A DNA stretch of 64,000 nucleotides. Origin: Rhodeus uyekii. Taxonomy: Eukaryota > Chordata > Actinopteri > Cypriniformes > Acheilognathidae. Of the stretch, positions 61,808 through 64,000 are shown one piece after another. Under the pieces are notes generated by a model. The model was not told where the DNA came from, made no database searches, and worked only from the letters and a program-made list of their open reading frames with translations. Numbering within the stretch: position 1 is the first letter of the stretch; each line of letters opens with the position of its first letter. The translations under genes and the position numbers were made by a program. Location: contig JAWRVZ010000079.1 of the NCBI GenBank assembly GCA_037043235.1, forward strand, positions 1-64,000. Direction: 5' to 3'.

Positions 61808-61895
61808 GTGTTGACCATCTGGATTACACTAATCTCCAGGGCAACAGCTGACCTGACCTGTGATGCTCTGCTCCTACTCTCCACAAATCTTACAG
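61808..61895 (+). CDS. Candidate internal exon, 88 bp, product unknown
   Basis: A pyrimidine-rich stretch (about 61757-61797) ends in CATTGCAG at 61807. The segment that follows ends TACAG before GTAAGT at 61896, both strong splice signals. Of the three frames only the first is open, beginning VLTIWITLISRATADLTCDA and continuing LLLLSTNLT. It has 29 codons plus one base, so it would end in phase 1. I do not recognise the protein. It could equally be an exon of a long non-coding RNA or a chance match, because no neighbouring exon was found within the window. Confidence 0.3.
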
Positions 61896-62144
61896 GTAAG
61901 TCTCCATAACTGATCTGAAACCAATTTTGCTGGGTGCTATGAAAGGGCCGAGGTTTGGGGAAGCGTGGTCATAGATCAGTTCCGCGAGTCAACTTAATAG
62001 CCTCTGGTGTTAATGGTCTCCCGTTTGAGTTATTGATAAAGTGTCATGCCGGCTGATGGGATTTGTGGTTAAGCTGCATATCACCAATACATCTAAAAAC
62101 AGATTCTGTTGACTCTAAGAATCTTTACTGAACACATATCCAGG
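61896..62144. other. Sequence downstream of candidate exon
   Basis: Nothing recognisable beyond the donor site. The ORF continuing past it stops at 61909. Confidence 0.4.
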
Positions 62145-62275
62145 AGACTTTGGTCTTCATTCATGTTGTTCCCAACATGTATGACTTTCTTTTTGCCCCT
62201 CTGCGGAACGCAAAACAATATATATTTGAAATATTTCTCAGTATTTTTGCCCATGCAATGAAAGTTGTTGATTTT
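62145..62275 (-). mobile_element. Fragment of a common cyprinid interspersed repeat
   Basis: CATTCATGTTGTTCCCAACA, then TGTATGACTTTCTTTTTG, then GCGGAACGCAAAACAATATA and CCATGCAATGAAAGTTG resemble, from memory, an abundant repeat whose usual form contains TTGTTCCAAACCTGTATGAC. Both ends are missing. The strand is arbitrary. Confidence 0.5.
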
Positions 62276-62624
62276 GAGTATTCTAATTATATATTATGCA
62301 TTGTCATCTATATATTGTCTGTAAGTATGTAACTGTACTCTTCACTGTCGGAAGCACGCTCTCAAGAATTTGACTCATCACAGCACCTTTTTTTAGTGGT
62401 GTGACAATAAAACAAGTGATTTTTAAATGTGTTCTCATGCAAGCTATGCTTGCCTATGATCTCACAGCATTGTTATTTTCTTTCTACTGCTGTTATTATT
62501 GACTCAAAATGCATATTATTATGCTTGCTTTGCGTATGCTTAACTATTATTCCTTGAAATGTACTCCTTCAGACATTTAAATTCACATAAAAGTCAAAAC
62601 AAAGTACCTTTATATTTTGTAAAA
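62276..62624. other. AT-rich spacer
   Basis: No gene, RNA or element end is seen. Confidence 0.5.
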
Positions 62625-62626
62625 TA

Positions 62627-62910
62627 CAGTAATCCCTCGCCACTTCGCGGTTCAAGTTTTGCAGCCTCAGTGCGTCGGAAAAAAAGAAAAAAAAAAGAAA
62701 AATAAAATTAAAAAATATAGCCATATCGGCAGCCGTATTGTTGCCGTAGCGTTGTTTTATCGTGATGCGCAAGATTAACGGTTTGCCAGAATGCCAGACA
62801 AAGCGAGAAACTCTCTCAGAGGCTTTGCACATACCCACGAGCACTCAGACAAGGCACGTGATTGGTTCCCGGCGTGTTCCACATTAACCACACTAAACGA
62901 GGGATCACTG
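62627..62910. mobile_element. Pogo-type MITE, 284 bp
   Basis: Inverted ends CAGTAATCCCTCG and CGAGGGATCACTG are flanked by TA (62625-62626 and 62911-62912). The interior has no transposase. A purine run of AAAAAGAAAAAAAAAAG type lies near 62681. Confidence 0.85.
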
Positions 62911-62912
62911 TA

Positions 62913-64000
62913 CACACTGGTATCTATGGAAGGGACACTAACAATCCATTTAATCATACATTGACGACATGTAGGTAACTATAAAGTTTCTCACTTCACC
63001 GGCCACTCACTTTTGTGTATTTCGGGAGGAGTGGATGAATTGGCGTGTTGTAAATCCAACAAATCAGATTCTCTGAACTGTGGCGCAAACTAACATGGCG
63101 CCCAGTGTGCGTTATAGATCAACTAACATGATCCTTTAAAAGTGTTCTGATGTCTAAAAACCTTTATATTACACATATTTGAGATTCTAAATTTCGGTTA
63201 GTTGATGGTAAATTTTGAATAAGAAGGGAAAAACAAAATAAAAGTGAATACTAACACAACACTATTGTGGCCGGAGTGTGTGAAGTGGCAAGCATGATGC
63301 GTCGCCATGGAAATAATGTGAAGTTCTAAAATCGTTAAACTCACACTGGAATTTAATATTTAGAATACTGAACTGTGTGAATAATGCGTGAAAGGGTTAA
63401 TTCACTCCTTGTATCTTACGCAATTTTTAAAACCTCAAACATCAACATTGTTTACACCTTAAGTGTTTGAATTTCACAGGAATTCTGATGGTGCTTTAGG
63501 ACTAGCTCACAACAAACAATTAACCAGACTATTTATATGTTGAGCATTTAAAAAATGCTGGATGGAAATGCCAAGTATGCGCTCAAATGAATTTTTCTTT
63601 GCAATGCAAAGACATGCACGTTAACTATGATGGAAACCGTTTACCATTTTAATACATTTCTTAATGCCCATCAAAACAGATATTTAGAAAATTTGATATT
63701 TAGTCCAAATGTTTTATGAGATATTATTAATTTGCGCACAATTTAAATTTGTAACTTTGGATGGGAGCATAACTAATAGCTGCAGAATCAGCAGATGCCA
63801 ATCAGCTTGTGCCATGAGGTTAAATGACCTATCCCATGGTCTTTCATTTACTTTTCAGTGCAGACAAAAGGTAATGTGCGAGAAACATTACTCTTATTTC
63901 TCAAAAAAGGTAATATAAAGAAATGAAAGTTGTGGTGGCTGGATTCATTTTTTTTATTTAATTTTTTCACAGCTTTGAAAATCCCAAGACTTACTGGGGT
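62913..64000. other. AT-rich non-coding sequence to window end
   Basis: Short frames only, with no splice-bounded open segment that I can defend. Confidence 0.5.

Overview
The window looks like teleost fish genomic DNA, probably from a cyprinid or close relative. This rests on the mobile-element relics in the right-hand third: a fish-type tRNA-derived SINE, L2/CR1-like LINE pieces, a Tc1/mariner transposase relic, hAT and pogo non-autonomous elements with clean target-site duplications, and two interspersed repeats that I recall as abundant in carp and zebrafish. I found no intact protein-coding gene, no RNA gene and no prokaryotic feature.

Region 1 (1-46434) is one continuous direct tandem array. 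I divide it into 34 units, some of them partial, and it runs off the left edge of the window. Short units are about 1.10 kb. Long units are about 1.8-1.96 kb and differ by an internal tandem duplication with a period near 722 bp. Units end in an (AAT)n tract and often in 1-7 copies of a 50-60 bp minisatellite. The minisatellite carries a small hairpin and finishes in CCCCTAA. Subfamilies, near-identical multi-kb blocks (for example at an offset of 14636 bp), chimeric units and truncated units indicate recent unequal exchange or amplification. Each unit carries a perfect CREB/ATF palindrome. By hand count there are 42 matches to the CTCF core consensus, all in one orientation. The 60-111 aa ORFs inside the array are by-products of the repeat and are not annotated as genes.

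Region 2 (46435-50800) is AT-rich single-copy-looking DNA without recognisable genes. It includes a homeodomain-site-rich stretch near 46.8-47.3 kb.

Region 3 (50800-57000) is a graveyard of mobile elements: minus-strand LINE endonuclease and reverse-transcriptase fragments, a minus-strand SINE, a GC-rich probable LTR-retrotransposon 3' end, and a pogo/Tigger-like element nested inside an older cyprinid-type repeat.

Region 4 (57000-64000) holds two (GT)n microsatellites, a hAT non-autonomous element with an internal minisatellite, and a Tc1/mariner transposase relic fused directly to a decayed fragment of the proteasome alpha-subunit gene psma4. It also contains one candidate 88 bp exon with good splice sites and a pogo-type MITE.

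No operon-like or pathway logic is present. The main biological interest is the array itself, as a possible architectural (CTCF-type) or rolling-circle-derived tandem repeat.
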